NCBI GenBank assembly: GCA_026826555.1
Contig: JAKSZT010054215.1
Location: 22,397,232 to 22,461,231 of the forward strand
Length of the DNA: 64,000 nt
Origin: Tolypeutes matacus
Lineage: Eukaryota; Chordata; Mammalia; Cingulata; Chlamyphoridae
Direction of reading: 5' to 3'
Shown here in pieces: positions 36,291-48,180 of the stretch. The translations under genes and the position numbers were made by a program. The notes beneath the pieces were generated by a model. It ran no database searches. It was not told where the DNA came from and worked only from the letters and a program-made list of their open reading frames with translations. How positions within the stretch are numbered: the stretch's first letter is position 1; the number at the start of each line of letters is the position of its first letter.

Positions 36291-36987
36291 TACACTCATA
36301 AACACAGACGATACTGCTAGGTGCCCCACTGGGCTGTTTTTTAAAGCGACCTAGAGAAAAACCACGGAGTCCTGCCTGCAGCTGATTGGCAAACCTGTTG
36401 TCTTATAAGAAAGCAAGTACCACTCATGGTGGTTCAGGGACGCTGGCTCTTTTAAACTGGTACATCTGGTGAGTTCATTACAATCTGAGGCTAAGAGGTG
36501 CTTCAGCTCTCAGTGTAATGGAAATGTTGCCATTGTCTTTTGTTCAGCTCTCTGAACTTCTGCGATCTGTGCAGGCACCACCTGAAGTGACTTTAACCTC
36601 TATTCTGGCATTAGAAATGCAGCTGTGTGGGGACCACTGCAAATTTGTGTTTTGTGATGGGGCCAACCCAATGGTTTGGCTCTTTGATGCTAGAATGTAA
36701 AGAACATTTTCCAAACAACAGGTTTCAAAATAAAAAGAGGCTTGGTCGGCTTTTTATATACAAATCAGTATCATATCTTGCTATATTTTTAGTCAAAGAA
36801 ATTGTTGTCTTGAAAAGAGAGAAATGGAATATAAAGAAATTAATCTAATTCAGGAAGTGCTATGAACAATAAAAGAAATCAAGCAATTATCCCTAGCAGG
36901 AGACAGTGTTGCAGTGTTAAACACCCCCCTTTTCTTATGAAAGAATAGGAACTGAGACAGGATTAATAATGAGCAATACTTACTTAC

Positions 36988-37020
36988 CCAACCGGTTTTA
37001 ACAGGCACTTTGAATGTGTT
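36988..37020 (-). other. Candidate 33-bp WDR7 microexon (speculative)
   Basis: On the minus strand a TATATCTTTGCAG acceptor is followed by 33 bases and then a very strong donor, GTAAGTAAGT. The 33 bases translate in phase 0 as NTFKVPVKTGW and would insert 11 residues directly before the TIHGHKG exon, preserving frame. Small phase-0 exons of this kind are often neuronal cassette exons. The upstream pyrimidine tract is weak and I know of no such WDR7 isoform, so this may be chance. Confidence 0.2.
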
Positions 37021-38499
37021 CTGCAAAGATATATAATTAACCCTGATGTACAGAGAAGGAACCAGGAACATGAATTTCTAAAATAATTTGGTCAACGTCA
37101 AAAGAAGTCATAACTGTCTATAATATTCTCTTTAAAACTACTCTTCACTTGGCCTGTTTGAGAATTGAAACCAAAAAGTAGGACTCTATTATGCCCACTT
37201 TAGAGGTTCAACCAGTTAAAGAGAACATTTTATATCTATTTGCATGCCTCATTGCCTTTTCAAAGGGAAAAAAACCCAATGATACAAAACATTTTCCTAT
37301 ATTTAACATAAATTGTGAAGAAAAAAATTTCCAAAAGTAGGTAAAAATTTGCTATCATAAATATCATCACAAGGAAAAGTTTTATAAAGTACTTGACTCA
37401 TGTATTCTGTATAATGTTTACTAAAATAAACTGAAAATATAAAAGAACTTTGATAGCCCCAAGGTGCTTAGTGATTGAGAGGGAAGGAGGCTTTCTGAGC
37501 CACAGGGCTTCTTGGGGAGCAACAAGGCTGGCTTTGAATTAAGACAGGCAGCTGCACTTTGAGGGGTGCTGGAAAGGTCAACTGAACTGAATATGTCCCC
37601 AAATGGCTGCACACAGTCTCTGAAATTTCTAAAAACTCAATTACTCCTTCAGCTGAGGCATTTTCCCCAGAATCTTCTCTGGCTGAGAATAAACAGCACA
37701 AGCACATTTCCCTGAGGTACAAGCATGGCAGATGCCCTGAGCTGAGGACAAGCTGTGTGAGTGTCCAGGTGGGTATGGAAGCAGGACATAGTTTGGAGAT
37801 AGCCAGATCTTCGGAGAAGTGCGTGCCTGGGAAGTGCGTATGGGACCCAGAAAAGAAAAGGAAAGGTCATACCAAAGACCAAACATACCTACATTTTCCT
37901 AGTGTTCGTCCACTTAATAACAACAACGTACCCAAACCTCTAACTATACATTTGATATCCTACACATTGCAGTCGAATTCAGAAAACGGCAGATAACGAG
38001 GGTGGACCAAGGTCTGATGTGCATGCCTTTCTGACAACTCAAAACGGAAGGCCACTGATTTCATGGCTGAATGGCGGGGAGGTAACTGCTCAAGGCAGAG
38101 GGAAGACAAAGACATCGCTCTGACAGCTTTGTTTGTTAGGCAAGGAAAAAACACACACACACAAAAAGAAAGAAAGTCATTTCAATAGAGTTGAATAGTT
38201 AAGAATGAATTATGTTCAAGGAAAAAGCGCCTCCCTTCTCTTTGCCCAAATAACCAATTTGTGAAAATTTTATTAGGTGTTTAATTATCTAATAATAGAT
38301 ATAATAAAACAAATTTTCTATTAATAATAATTAATATTAGGTATCTAATTACTATCTGCTTAAGGAAACAAATTGTAGATTCAATAAATAATTTAGGCAG
38401 ATAACGCCATTTAAGAAAAATGTAATCTCATCATGGCCAATTAGAAGGCCCAAGTAAAATTTAATTATCACTATGAACTAAGCCTTCTCAAGCCATCTT

Positions 38500-39145
38500 T
38501 GTGCACAGCCTCTCAAGGCCATATGATGTTGCCAAGAATACTGAAAGGTCACCCATTCTTTTGTGTATGTGGACAGGACTGCCTTAAAGTAGGTCAGACA
38601 TATGAAAATCTATTCTGTTTTCAACTATCTCTAGAGAACATTTTAAAACCTCCCCCTGAGGACCCTTTTCAGTGTTTAACAATGTGTGCTGTCAGGAAAT
38701 TTTTCCTTGTATCAAATCTAAATCCAAAATGCTGCAGTTTAATCCTACTTCCTCTTTCTCTATCCTCAGTAGAGCTGGGGAACAACTGGTCCCCAATCTA
38801 AACACGATAACATTTTATAGACTTGAGGACAGTTATTAACAATTTGCTCCTTATTTATTTTTTATTTTCAGGATTTAAAATATCCCATTGACTACGCTCT
38901 TTCCTTTCAGGTCTCATTTTCCAACTATTCAGTCATTTCTATGTCTTTTCCTTAAACTCTCTTCAAGGTTTCCAATCATGACATCACAGCGTTGGATAGT
39001 ATCCTTCTTCAACCACATCTCAAAATGTGGAATTTCAAACAGGATTGAGTACTGGAACAGAAAACTGGACACCATATTTATAGTTTCTTACAATATTATG
39101 CATCCAGGCCAGCACCATTCTTCTTTTATCAGAAAATAGCAATCA
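38500..39145. repeat. Ancient CR1/L3-like LINE fragment
   Basis: Strongly decayed but ordered words: CTGCAGTTTAATCCTACTTC, GACTTGAGGACAGTTATTAA, TTAAACTCTCTTCAAGGTTT, CTCAAAATGTGGAATTTCAA and CTGGACACCATATTTATAGT. They follow the arrangement of amniote CR1/L3-type LINEs. Such fragments predate placental mammals. Confidence 0.6.
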
Positions 39146-39779
39146 TTGCTGATGATAAATTACTATAATGTCTTAAAAAGGAAAACTTGGAAAAATTGGT
39201 GGCATGCAGATGGTACTGGGTGGACATTCAAACTGCTCCCAGTTATCTTTAGGAGAGGAAGTGTTTGGGACTGGGGATAGGAGCACCTGAGCCCAATGGA
39301 TAGTGTCTCGGGTATGCTGAAGTGCCTTGAAGGGTACCCATTTACAAATACACAGATCAATCTCTGCTCTGTATCCTCTTCTACATCACTTTCCAAAAGA
39401 CATTAATATGAATTGTGCACTCTTGCTGTTTATTTTCAGTTGAAAATGCATTTCCATTTGATTATTGCTCATTGATCCTACTCTATTTCTTTCTGTTTAC
39501 TTCTCCAATTTACCAATTCTCCACACTTACATCCTATCGTTTAGGTGTGTAGAGAGCATGGTTTCCACCCCATCATTGTGGTCACTAATAATAAAAATGC
39601 GTCACATAACTTAAAACAAATAAAAAATAGATTTAGCAAAGGTCAACCGCAAAACAGTTTTTGTCATTCCTCAAATAGATTTTAAAGGTGTATAGTGAAG
39701 GGCGTATGTGTGTGCATCACTGTGCTGGGCCCTGAAAGGAATCCAAAAAAGTCTAAGGAGCAGCTAAACTTTTGTAGTA

Positions 39780-39990
39780 CATATTAAATGCCAGGTGCTG
39801 TTCTAAGTACTTTTACATATATTAATCCTTTATCCTTACAAAAACCCTATGAGGTAAGAATACTATATTATCCCCCATTTTACAGATGAGGAGCTTAGTT
39901 GCAGGGCAGTGCAGAAATCTCATGAGAATTCAGGCAGTCTGGCTCCAGAGTCTGTGTGCACAACTATTACACTGCATTACCTCTCAGAAC
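39780..39990 (-). repeat. MIR SINE (antisense)
   Basis: AAATGCCAGGTGCTGTTCTA, AACCCTATGAGGTAAGAAT, CCCATTTTACAGATGAGGAG and GGCAGTCTGGCTCCAGAGTC give an almost full antisense MIR. Confidence 0.9.
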
Positions 39991-41045
39991 ACTGGGTGAA
40001 AGAACACTATAAACTTCCAGGCTTCAACTTCCAAACACTAGGCTTTCATACAGCTAGCACTTCTGTACATTACACACCAACACACTCCTAGACGACTTTC
40101 CCATACCAAACAATGAAGATTTTGAGCGACATCTGGTGCTTCTGGGGATGAGGCACAACCTCTGTTCAGGCAGCTGTAGCAGGGCTGCTTGAAAGCAAGA
40201 GCTTGTGGTTGAGCTGGGCCTCGCCTAGAGAAAGTGTCTACCCTCTCTTCCTGGTCAGACAACAGTCATGTCGGCCTTGCCCTGCAAGCCCTACTTAATA
40301 TCAAAGGGTTTCAGGAACTCCTAGACTCCCAACTCCATGTGGCTTGGAGGTAGTTTCCATAAACAGGAAGGTCCAAAACAGATCCCTAGATTGGCCCAAT
40401 CTCCCTTCAAATCCTTGTGCTGTCCTGGCCCAACGACATCCTGCCACCTTCTGTCCCGTCAGGATGAATGGAATGACAGTTGGCACTGCCTGACACCGAG
40501 GATGCCCCGTCTCTCCAGGGAACTCATCCATCCCAGCAGTGCTACATATATGGGCAGAGTCAGGGTCTCCTGACCCACTGCAGCAGTGCGAGGTAAAGAA
40601 AAACTCTTTTCCTTAACCCAGCTCCAGGGAGTTAAAACTCTTAATACAGAGATTTAAAGACCAGAAGCTGCCCAGACCTTCTTCATTGGCTATGAAGGGA
40701 GAAAATGGCTGGGTTGGCATCTCAGGCCAGAGGGGGCTGGCAGCACCACCTCCCTCATCAGCAGCCTTCCTCACTGGTCCTGGTTGTATCAAAGTTACAC
40801 CCTCCCATTAGTCCCAAAGTGGCAATACCTATCTACAGGAGCCATAACTAAGCACCTTCTTGGTATTTCTAGCTCTCTGGAAGTACAAAACCTTTAGAAC
40901 ATGCAAGTTTATTTGCACATTCAATTTTCTCACATGTTTAGAAATAGATAATGTATAAAATTAGGGGACTCTTTTTCACTTGGGACACAAGATTCAGAAA
41001 CTGAAAGTATCAACCAAAGGAAAGTAGATGGTAAATGTAATCTGC

Positions 41046-41227
41046 GGGGAAGCGGCTGTGGCTCAATCAGTAGGGCTCCCGTTTACCATATGGGAGGCCC
41101 CGGGTTCGGTTCCCAGGGCCTCCTGGTGAAGGCATGCCCGCCCGCACGGCGTGGTTAGCTGACCCAGCGAGCACAAACAGCAAGGGGGGGATAAATGAAT
41201 AAATAAATAAAATCTTAAAAAAAAAAA
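41046..41227 (+). mobile_element. DAS-SINE-like tRNA-derived SINE with TSD
   Basis: A 182-bp monomeric SINE with a pol III A box (TGGCTCAATCAG, 41059-41070) and B box (GGTTCGGTTCC, 41103-41113), then a GGGCCTCCTGGTGAAGGC tail and a short A-tail. It is flanked by an exact 13-bp target duplication, AAATGTAATCTGC (41033-41045 and 41225-41237, sharing As with the tail). The tRNA-like head and tail match the armadillo DAS-SINE type. Good ends and TSD indicate a comparatively young insertion. Confidence 0.9.
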
Positions 41228-41833
41228 TGTAATCTGCAAACACTCTAGATCAAAGAGAGCCCTGCATTTCTTATAGGCTCTACCTCCTATAGCCTAGATG
41301 CTGCCCTTTGGCAGTTAGTTATACAGTAAATTGAACAAAGATTTGAGGGTTGGAAATGGGTTATCTCTATAATTTCTTTTTTTTTTTTAACGTAAGACTG
41401 AGGTGATGCTTTTTATTCATATTTATTCCAAATACATGCTACAGAACCACCCATTACATTTTCCACGGGATATTGGAACTATTCAATAAGTTGAGTTTTC
41501 TAACACCATCTAATTGAAAAAATATAGTTTCAGGGGAGAAAACAGGTAGATTTGGTATCATTTCAACATCTTAATGGAAAATAGATTTAATGATAAATAT
41601 TACAAACTGAGCTATCTTAAGTTTTATTATAAGGTATAATACTTCAAGTAAACAGACTCTCTTTATTCCTTTATTGTCCATTTTCAGTTACTGAAAGTTA
41701 CATACATAGCATTTGGGGTAAACTGACACAAATCAAAGGAGATTTTCAATATCTATATATGGTTATCCTATGACACAAGCAATAGTTTTTGAAATTTCAT
41801 CTGTGGGGGGAAGTTATACACCAACATGTATGT

Positions 41834-41860
41834 ACACACACACACACACACACATATACA
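41834..41860. repeat. (CA)n microsatellite
   Basis: CA/TA dinucleotide run of about 25 bp, with (CA) at its core. Confidence 0.85.
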
Positions 41861-42061
41861 CCACACCCTTATCGGGGATAGTTGAGAATCAACGTAAATG
41901 CTGAAGACCGTTGTTATTGAGACATTCCTAATAATTTGACACTTTAAGATATTGAGGCTTACGTGTTTATCAATATCAATTATAAATGACCAAAATTCAT
42001 ATTAAAAAGGTCTATGAATGAACAAATAGAGAATAAACATTTAAGTCAATAGTTTTTATCT

Positions 42062-42152
42062 TTTTCTTTTTGAGGTATTGGGGCTGGGGATTGAACCTGG
42101 GACCTCGTATGTGGGAAACCGGCGCTCAACCACTGAGCCACATAAGCTCCCA
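42062..42152 (-). mobile_element. DAS-SINE-like fragment (antisense)
   Basis: About 90 bp. The antisense tRNA-like head reads GGGATTGAACCTGGGACCTC (anti-B box region) and ends at CCACTGAGCCACATAAGCTC (anti-A box region), with a TTTTC-rich 5' side on the plus strand representing its tail. Confidence 0.85.
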
Positions 42153-42889
42153 GTATTTTTCCTAATCTACAAATTTTGTAGTCATCATAACAGTAACTTC
42201 TGTAAAGGATATGTACTAGCTTCAGGCATTGTTTTTCTCTTCTATTCAATTGAGAAACTTTTAATATTAAAGAATAAATTTTCCGTAATTCTTACCTTTT
42301 CATGTGTAACCCTTTCTTCCTTCTTTTCTTACTGCAAACAATCAAGAATGAGCAGACACACACAGAAATCCCACCTTTCCTGCTTTACTAAACTAAATAA
42401 GTTTAGGATGAAAGAACTATAAAATATTCAACTAAATTATATATAATTGATACGTCCTTTCATTGCATATTCTGAGACATATTCTAACCAATATGTCACC
42501 ATTACTTTTAGGCTAATGTTTATTTTGGAGAACAGCAGAACAGATCTACTAATACACAAAACAAGTTTACAAATTTTAAATTTTTATTTTAAAATAGTAA
42601 TATAGGTAAACAATACAATAATGTATGTAGATTTTTTTATATAGCAATTACATTTGCAGATATTCTAGAATAATTACTGGCAAAATCTTCACTATTTGTC
42701 AGTATCTGAATTATTCTTAGACCCTCCCACATTTACCTAGTATATTAAAATTTATTCTTGTTGGTTTCATGAATGGGCAAGTCACCAAAACTTTCTAAGT
42801 TGTAGTTTATTTGAAAAATAAGGATAATATCTGTCTTGTCTACATCATATAGTTTAATATTTTTAGGATAGACATGCTTTAAAATGTTT

Positions 42890-43106
42890 ATTCAGAGTAT
42901 ATATTTTTTCCAGGCTCTGTGCTAAATATCAGAGTATAAAAATGAGACAGATAGGTTGACAGTAAGCAATTATTAGTGTAATAAACTAGTATAATAGAGA
43001 TGTGTATAGAATGCCATATAAACAGATGAGTAAGCAGAAATTTCAGTCCAGGGGAAGAAGATGTCAGAACAAGATACAGAGAGAAGGTGGTATTTCAGGT
43101 GAGCCT
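42890..43106. repeat. Ancient interspersed repeat, left part
   Basis: Pieces such as TTCCAGGCTCTGTGCTAAAT and GAAGGTGGTATTTCAGGTGA fit an old mammalian repeat that I cannot name. It resumes at 43556 after an MLT1 insertion. Confidence 0.4.
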
Positions 43107-43555
43107 TGCAAAGGGTTGACTAGTGTTCCTGAAAATTTTGTCCCTTAAAAATAGAAACCTCAGAATGTGACCTTATTTGGAAATAGGGTCTTTGTAGATG
43201 TAATTAGTTAAAATGAAGTTATACTGGATTAGGGTAGGCCCTAAAGCCAATGACTTATGTCCTTATAGAAGAGGAGAAGATAGATGGAGACACACTCTGA
43301 GGGAAGAAGGCCATGTGAAGATGGAGGCAGAGAGAGCAGTGCTGCAGCCACAAACAAGGAACACCATGGCCTGCCAAGAGCCACAGGTGTGTGAAGAGAT
43401 AGGGAAAGAATCCTCCTAGAGCCTCCAGAGGTAGTGTGGCCCTACTGATACCTTGCTTTCAGACTTCTAACCTCTAGAACCGTGAGAGAATAAATTTTGT
43501 TTTGAGCCACACAGGTTGTGGTGATTTGTTATGGCAGCTCTAGGAAACTAACACA
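43107..43555 (+). repeat. MLT1-type (ERVL-MaLR) LTR inserted in an older repeat
   Basis: Begins TGCAAAGGGTTGACTAG, contains CCTCAGAATGTGACCTTATT, GGAAATAGGGTCTTTGTAGA and AACCGTGAGAGAATAAATTT, and ends GGAAACTAACACA. GCCT precedes it and GCCTT follows it, consistent with a short target duplication. One of the best-preserved MLT1 copies in the window. Confidence 0.85.
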
Positions 43556-43990
43556 GCCTTAAAGGATGAAGAGAAGTTGGCTAAAAGAGAAAGAAGCAAA
43601 AGGCCATTCTAAGCAGACAGATGAGTCCAAGCAAAGCCTGAAGAAGAAAGCTGTGAGCAGGTCCAGGGAAACAGCAAGCATTCCTGCCACTGCCAACGGA
43701 AGTGCCAGGGGATAGAGGTGGTGGAGAGTGACACGTCTGGAGATGAAGCAGAAGGTAGCCATGGTCAGGCCTTTACAAAGGGCCTTTCTGTTGTGCTGAA
43801 GAAATCTGGACTTCATTCAGAGTCACTTGGGAGTTTTTCTAAAGTTTTTAAATAGGAAAATGGCCATATCAGCCTAGTTTTAAGTAAATTCTGGCAGTGG
43901 TATGGAAGATGGTTTACAGGGTGAAGAGAAAAAAGGAGAAATAAAGAAGGGCTAGTTGGGAGGCAAATGCAGTAGTTGAAGTAGGAGTTG
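43556..43990. repeat. Ancient interspersed repeat, right part
   Basis: AAAGGATGAAGAGAAGTTGG, CATTCTAAGCAGACAGATGA, GGGAAACAGCAAGCATTCC and CTGGACTTCATTCAGAGTCA continue the unnamed repeat. Similar words recur at 47935-48180. Confidence 0.4.
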
Positions 43991-46561
43991 TGGGATGACT
44001 TGGACCTGGACAGGAAGGAGAGGGCAAACTGGGTAAGTGGGAATGCTGTTACCTGGATAGGGAAGGCAAAAGAGAAGAAATCCTTTTTTGGGGGAAGAGA
44101 GGGAGGTAGGTAATGATGGAAATGATGAGCTTAGCTTGGGACATGTAGCTATCAAGGTGGAGGAGTCCAGCAGGTAGTTAGAAGGATGTTAGAAAGTTAG
44201 AGAGATGAATATGTAGTTCAGGAAAAGGTCTGTGGGAAGAGAAAGAAATTTGGGAGTTACTGCACATAGTTGTTGAAGGACTGGATCATGGATCCTGAAC
44301 TGTTCCTGATACACAGCAGCCTCTCCCAGAATGTTTGTTAAATGACTGAATGTGAGTGGGTGAGATAACCCAGGAAGAGCAGGTAGAGTGAAAAGACCAA
44401 AAGGATGATGATGAAATGACAGGGTACATCAACAGCTTAAGAGATGGGCAGAAGAGAAAGAGCTGGGGTTATTTTATAAACTAGATTTTTGAAATCTTAG
44501 CTTTTAGCTGACAGCTTCCATTTTTAAATAAGATTTGAAAGTTGTTTTCAATGTACATACAACGTTTTAAGTAGAGAATTTTGTGATGAAGTACTGTAGT
44601 TAATACCTAATAAATTGCTTTGAAGTTTGATAATTTTAACCTTTAAATAATAACCCTTTATCAAGGAGTAATTATATGACTCAGAAATCAGGAAACAAAC
44701 TGTAAATTTCTAGGACCAAAAACATATATTTGATTAGAATTAAATTTATGATTCAAATCTACCAATATTAGGCAACTGTTAAAACTCATTTTAACTTTGT
44801 TTAAATTTTATTAGTTAGCCATCATTACGATATTTTAGAAAGGTCATTATCTAATATACATAAGACTTCTCCCAGTATAAAAAGAAGTAAAAAGATATAC
44901 TATTAAAAGTTAGGAAAGACAACAAAAAGGAATTAAAATGGAACTTGTATATATTTCTGTATGTGTGTGCGTATGTTATCTGATCAGTCACTTTGATGTA
45001 CATTCCTTTTCCAAATTAACCAAATTAATGATTTCAAAAAATCCATATTAATGATCAAGATCACCAATTTTGATCTTATACAAATCTCAACGATTCAATG
45101 GATTCATAAACTAGAATCAGTGCAAGATACACTGGCTTCTTTACTACTAATTACAGTCATAAAATGCATATTTAAGCAAACATTTCCTATAGTTTGGTCA
45201 AAGAGAATTCACCTGAATACAAAGGAAAGTGAAATAAGTATCCTATCACTGAGGTTAAATGCTACAGGAGTATCTACTTAAAGTGGCTGATATGCTGGCT
45301 TAAACCTTTATATCTTTAATACAAATATATTTCCTAATGAAAACCAATACTAAATGGCCAGTTCATTAGAAAATTCAATATTTAGACAATCAAACACTTT
45401 AGCACTTAATAAGCAATTAATATTTGTCAATGGAAAATATTTTGGTGACACAAGGTGAAAATCAATAACACTAGCCCACTTGTTGCATTCTCTCCTACCG
45501 ACAAGCTATCCAAATAAACACAATCCTTAAGGGAAACAAGCTGCTTTGATGTTTTAATTTATGTTCTTCCCAAGCAAACATGAATCATTTGAAGCTTTTT
45601 GTTTGTTTATAACTCAGAACATACTTTATTAGTAATCTGCTTATAATCATAATTTATATAACATACAGATGTCAGTCTCTTAAAATAGCATCTATGCCTT
45701 ACTACAGATGCTATTAAATGCATACTTTAGATGCATACTAATTTTATTCACTTTTGAGGAAAACATGTAAAACTCAATCAAAGGATTTCCACTTAATATA
45801 CAATATTTTCCTTTTAGAAGTGTATGAAGAAAACAATTTTGATACATTTTGATGGCCCAGTAGATTATATATATATATGAACTTGGCATTAGCAAAAATG
45901 ATTTATAAGAGAAGCATGATTTTTAGTTCAGATTTTTTTTCTTTCAAAAAATCAGTGAGAAACACAAAAAAAGGGAAATTGCTATTGTCTGTCTTTGAAA
46001 TAATGAAGCTTTTCAGTTTTTCCTAGTATGAACAATTTTGCTTTTCTCTGTATTTGTATTTTTAGTAAGAATATTTTATTTGTGCAGAGAAGAGACTCAG
46101 AGTGGCTAGATCATTTTAAATTTAAGTTAAAATAAAAATTGTGCACTCCCCCAAACTGTGCTTCTGCTTGAAGAACAAAAGAAACGCAATTTGACAAGAA
46201 AATATTATTTAACACATATTTATTTAGTTTTATAGTTTGAAAAGTTGGAGACTCACTAATCATTTTTGGAAAACAATGAAAAGGTAAGTGCCCTTTTAAA
46301 GGGGAGAGTTCTTTCAAAAGAAACACTATAGTTGACGAAACATTTTTTCTACCATTATAATTTTATGGTAAATGTTTTCACTTAATATTCAATTGAGATT
46401 ACTATTTAGATACAGCATTGTACATTAAAATGCAAAAATATTTGCATTTATGGATTTTTAATTTCTGATTGTTCAGGTGCCAGAGTTTATAACTGCTTCA
46501 GCAAAGAACCTAAACTACAAAGTAAATCAACAAGTAAACTAAGAGTACACTTTAAAACTGC

Positions 46562-46982
46562 TGTGCTGGTTTGGAGCTATGTATGTACCCCAGAAAAAAA
46601 CATGTTCTTAAACTCTATCCATTCCTGTGGGTGGTGTGAGCCATTGTAAAGAGGACATTTTGATGAGGTTACTTCAGTTACAGTGTGTCCCAGCTGAATC
46701 AGGATGGGTCCTTTTCTTATTACTGAAGACCTTACAGGAAGGTCACACAGAGTGAGAAAGCCAGAGGGAGCAGCCAGAGACTGAACATCAGTGGAACACG
46801 GAAGAGAAGGGAGAAGCCAGAAGAGGCTGCCACGTGCGTTGCCATGTGACAGAAAAGCCAAGGACTAAGGACTGCCTGCAGCCAGCCCCAGAACACCACC
46901 GTCTTCTGGGAATCAATAAATTCCTGCTGTTTAAGCCAACCCATTGCATGGTACTTGGTTTAGCAGCCAGAAAACTAAAACA
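46562..46982 (+). mobile_element. MaLR-like LTR of a xenarthran family
   Basis: A 421-bp element opening TGTGCTGGTTTGGAGCTATG, with GTACCCCAGAAAAAAACATG, GCCATGTGACAGAAAAGCC, GTTTAAGCCAACCCATTGCA and the end CAGAAAACTAAAACA. TG...CA ends fit an LTR. It is related in its terminal words to the elements at 4840 and 55950, but is a different, shorter subfamily. Confidence 0.65.
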
Positions 46983-47934
46983 TAAACCTTCATACTCAGT
47001 TTTTGAAAATGAGTAAACACGGAACAGAGATACTGTTTCTGGATCTCAGCTTTGGAACGTTTGGAATTCAATGAGAATTCTGGTTCACACTTCCTGTTTC
47101 AGATACGAAGAAGTCAGAGCTTGGTATAACTGGCTCACTGAAAGGCAAATGCTGAATGTGAATTTAAAAATAGATTCATATGTAAATTTTAAGAACTTCT
47201 CTGTTAATTCTTGATAGTTTTGCATTAAATATAAAATTCTTCTATTTGTACTTCTGAATATGAACAACAGATTCTGTCACCCCTTGCTATTCCACATGCA
47301 ATCTGGTAATTAAAAAAAAAAACAAAAAAACCCAAATCATGCTAGTGACATTTTACATGTGGATTTGCATTGTTTTCCTAAAGGCAGCCATCAAATAAGA
47401 AGTCCTAAAATTTGTTTGGAATTCAGTTGTTTGATACATTTACCCACAGAAACAATGCCACAAAGCCACAAATAGTAGTTAGGTTTTTAGGCCAGATTCC
47501 AAAAAACCTATGTGATTCTTAATGTTTCAAAATTTATCATACCAGTTCAGTCTACTAAGTACCATTTATAATACTTTCTGTGGGAAAAAAAAGCATTTCA
47601 AGACAAACACTAATTATCTACAGTAGACAACAAAAACTTACAATTTCTAACATCTCTTGAAATACAGAGGCATATATGTTTGTTATTAGGACAGCAGGAG
47701 TATGTGTGGGTTGCCAGAGAGAAGTATGACATTACCTGTTTTGAATCCCAAGACATTGGTTTTACCCAAAGTTAGAAGTGAAAATTAGGGAGACACTCAT
47801 TTAACTTACTCCCCTCCCACATCTCCATGAAGAAATGAAATTATAGGATATTGTATAGGCCAGTTAGGAACCACAGAGATTTTTCTGGGTATCAGTGATT
47901 ATGTGTGTATGTGCATGTGTATGTGTGTGTTGAG

Positions 47935-48180
47935 GTAAAGTGGGGGATAGCAAGACTGAAAGGCTGTTCCATGCTAAGGGTGTAATATGAGCAAAGTACT
48001 AAAGGGAAGAGAGAATACAGCTTGCTGGAAAAAACTAAAAGACCTTCAGAAAGGTTAGGATTTAGAGTGCAAGGGATAAAGTGAGTGAGGTGAAGGTGGA
48101 TGGAGAAGTTAGGCTGAAGACAGATCATGAAGGGCCTTGCAGTTTTCAGTGACTATATACTACGCTTGAACATATATTGT
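47935..48180. repeat. Ancient interspersed repeat (same family as 43556)
   Basis: GGCTGTTCCATGCTAAGGGT, GATCATGAAGGGCCTTGCAG and CAGTGACTATATACTACG resemble the unnamed repeat near 43.6 kb. A GT-rich stretch (47900-47930) adjoins it. Confidence 0.35.

Noticed and set aside
37468..37722. Candidate WDR7 exon on the minus strand
   Set aside because: The peptide does not resemble WD repeats or WDR7, and no consistent acceptor/donor pair bounds it.
41046..41130. Possible tRNA gene with A and B boxes
   Set aside because: Belongs to a tRNA-derived SINE with A-tail and target duplication. It is not a functional tRNA. The same applies to 42062, 54846, 55265 and 56453.
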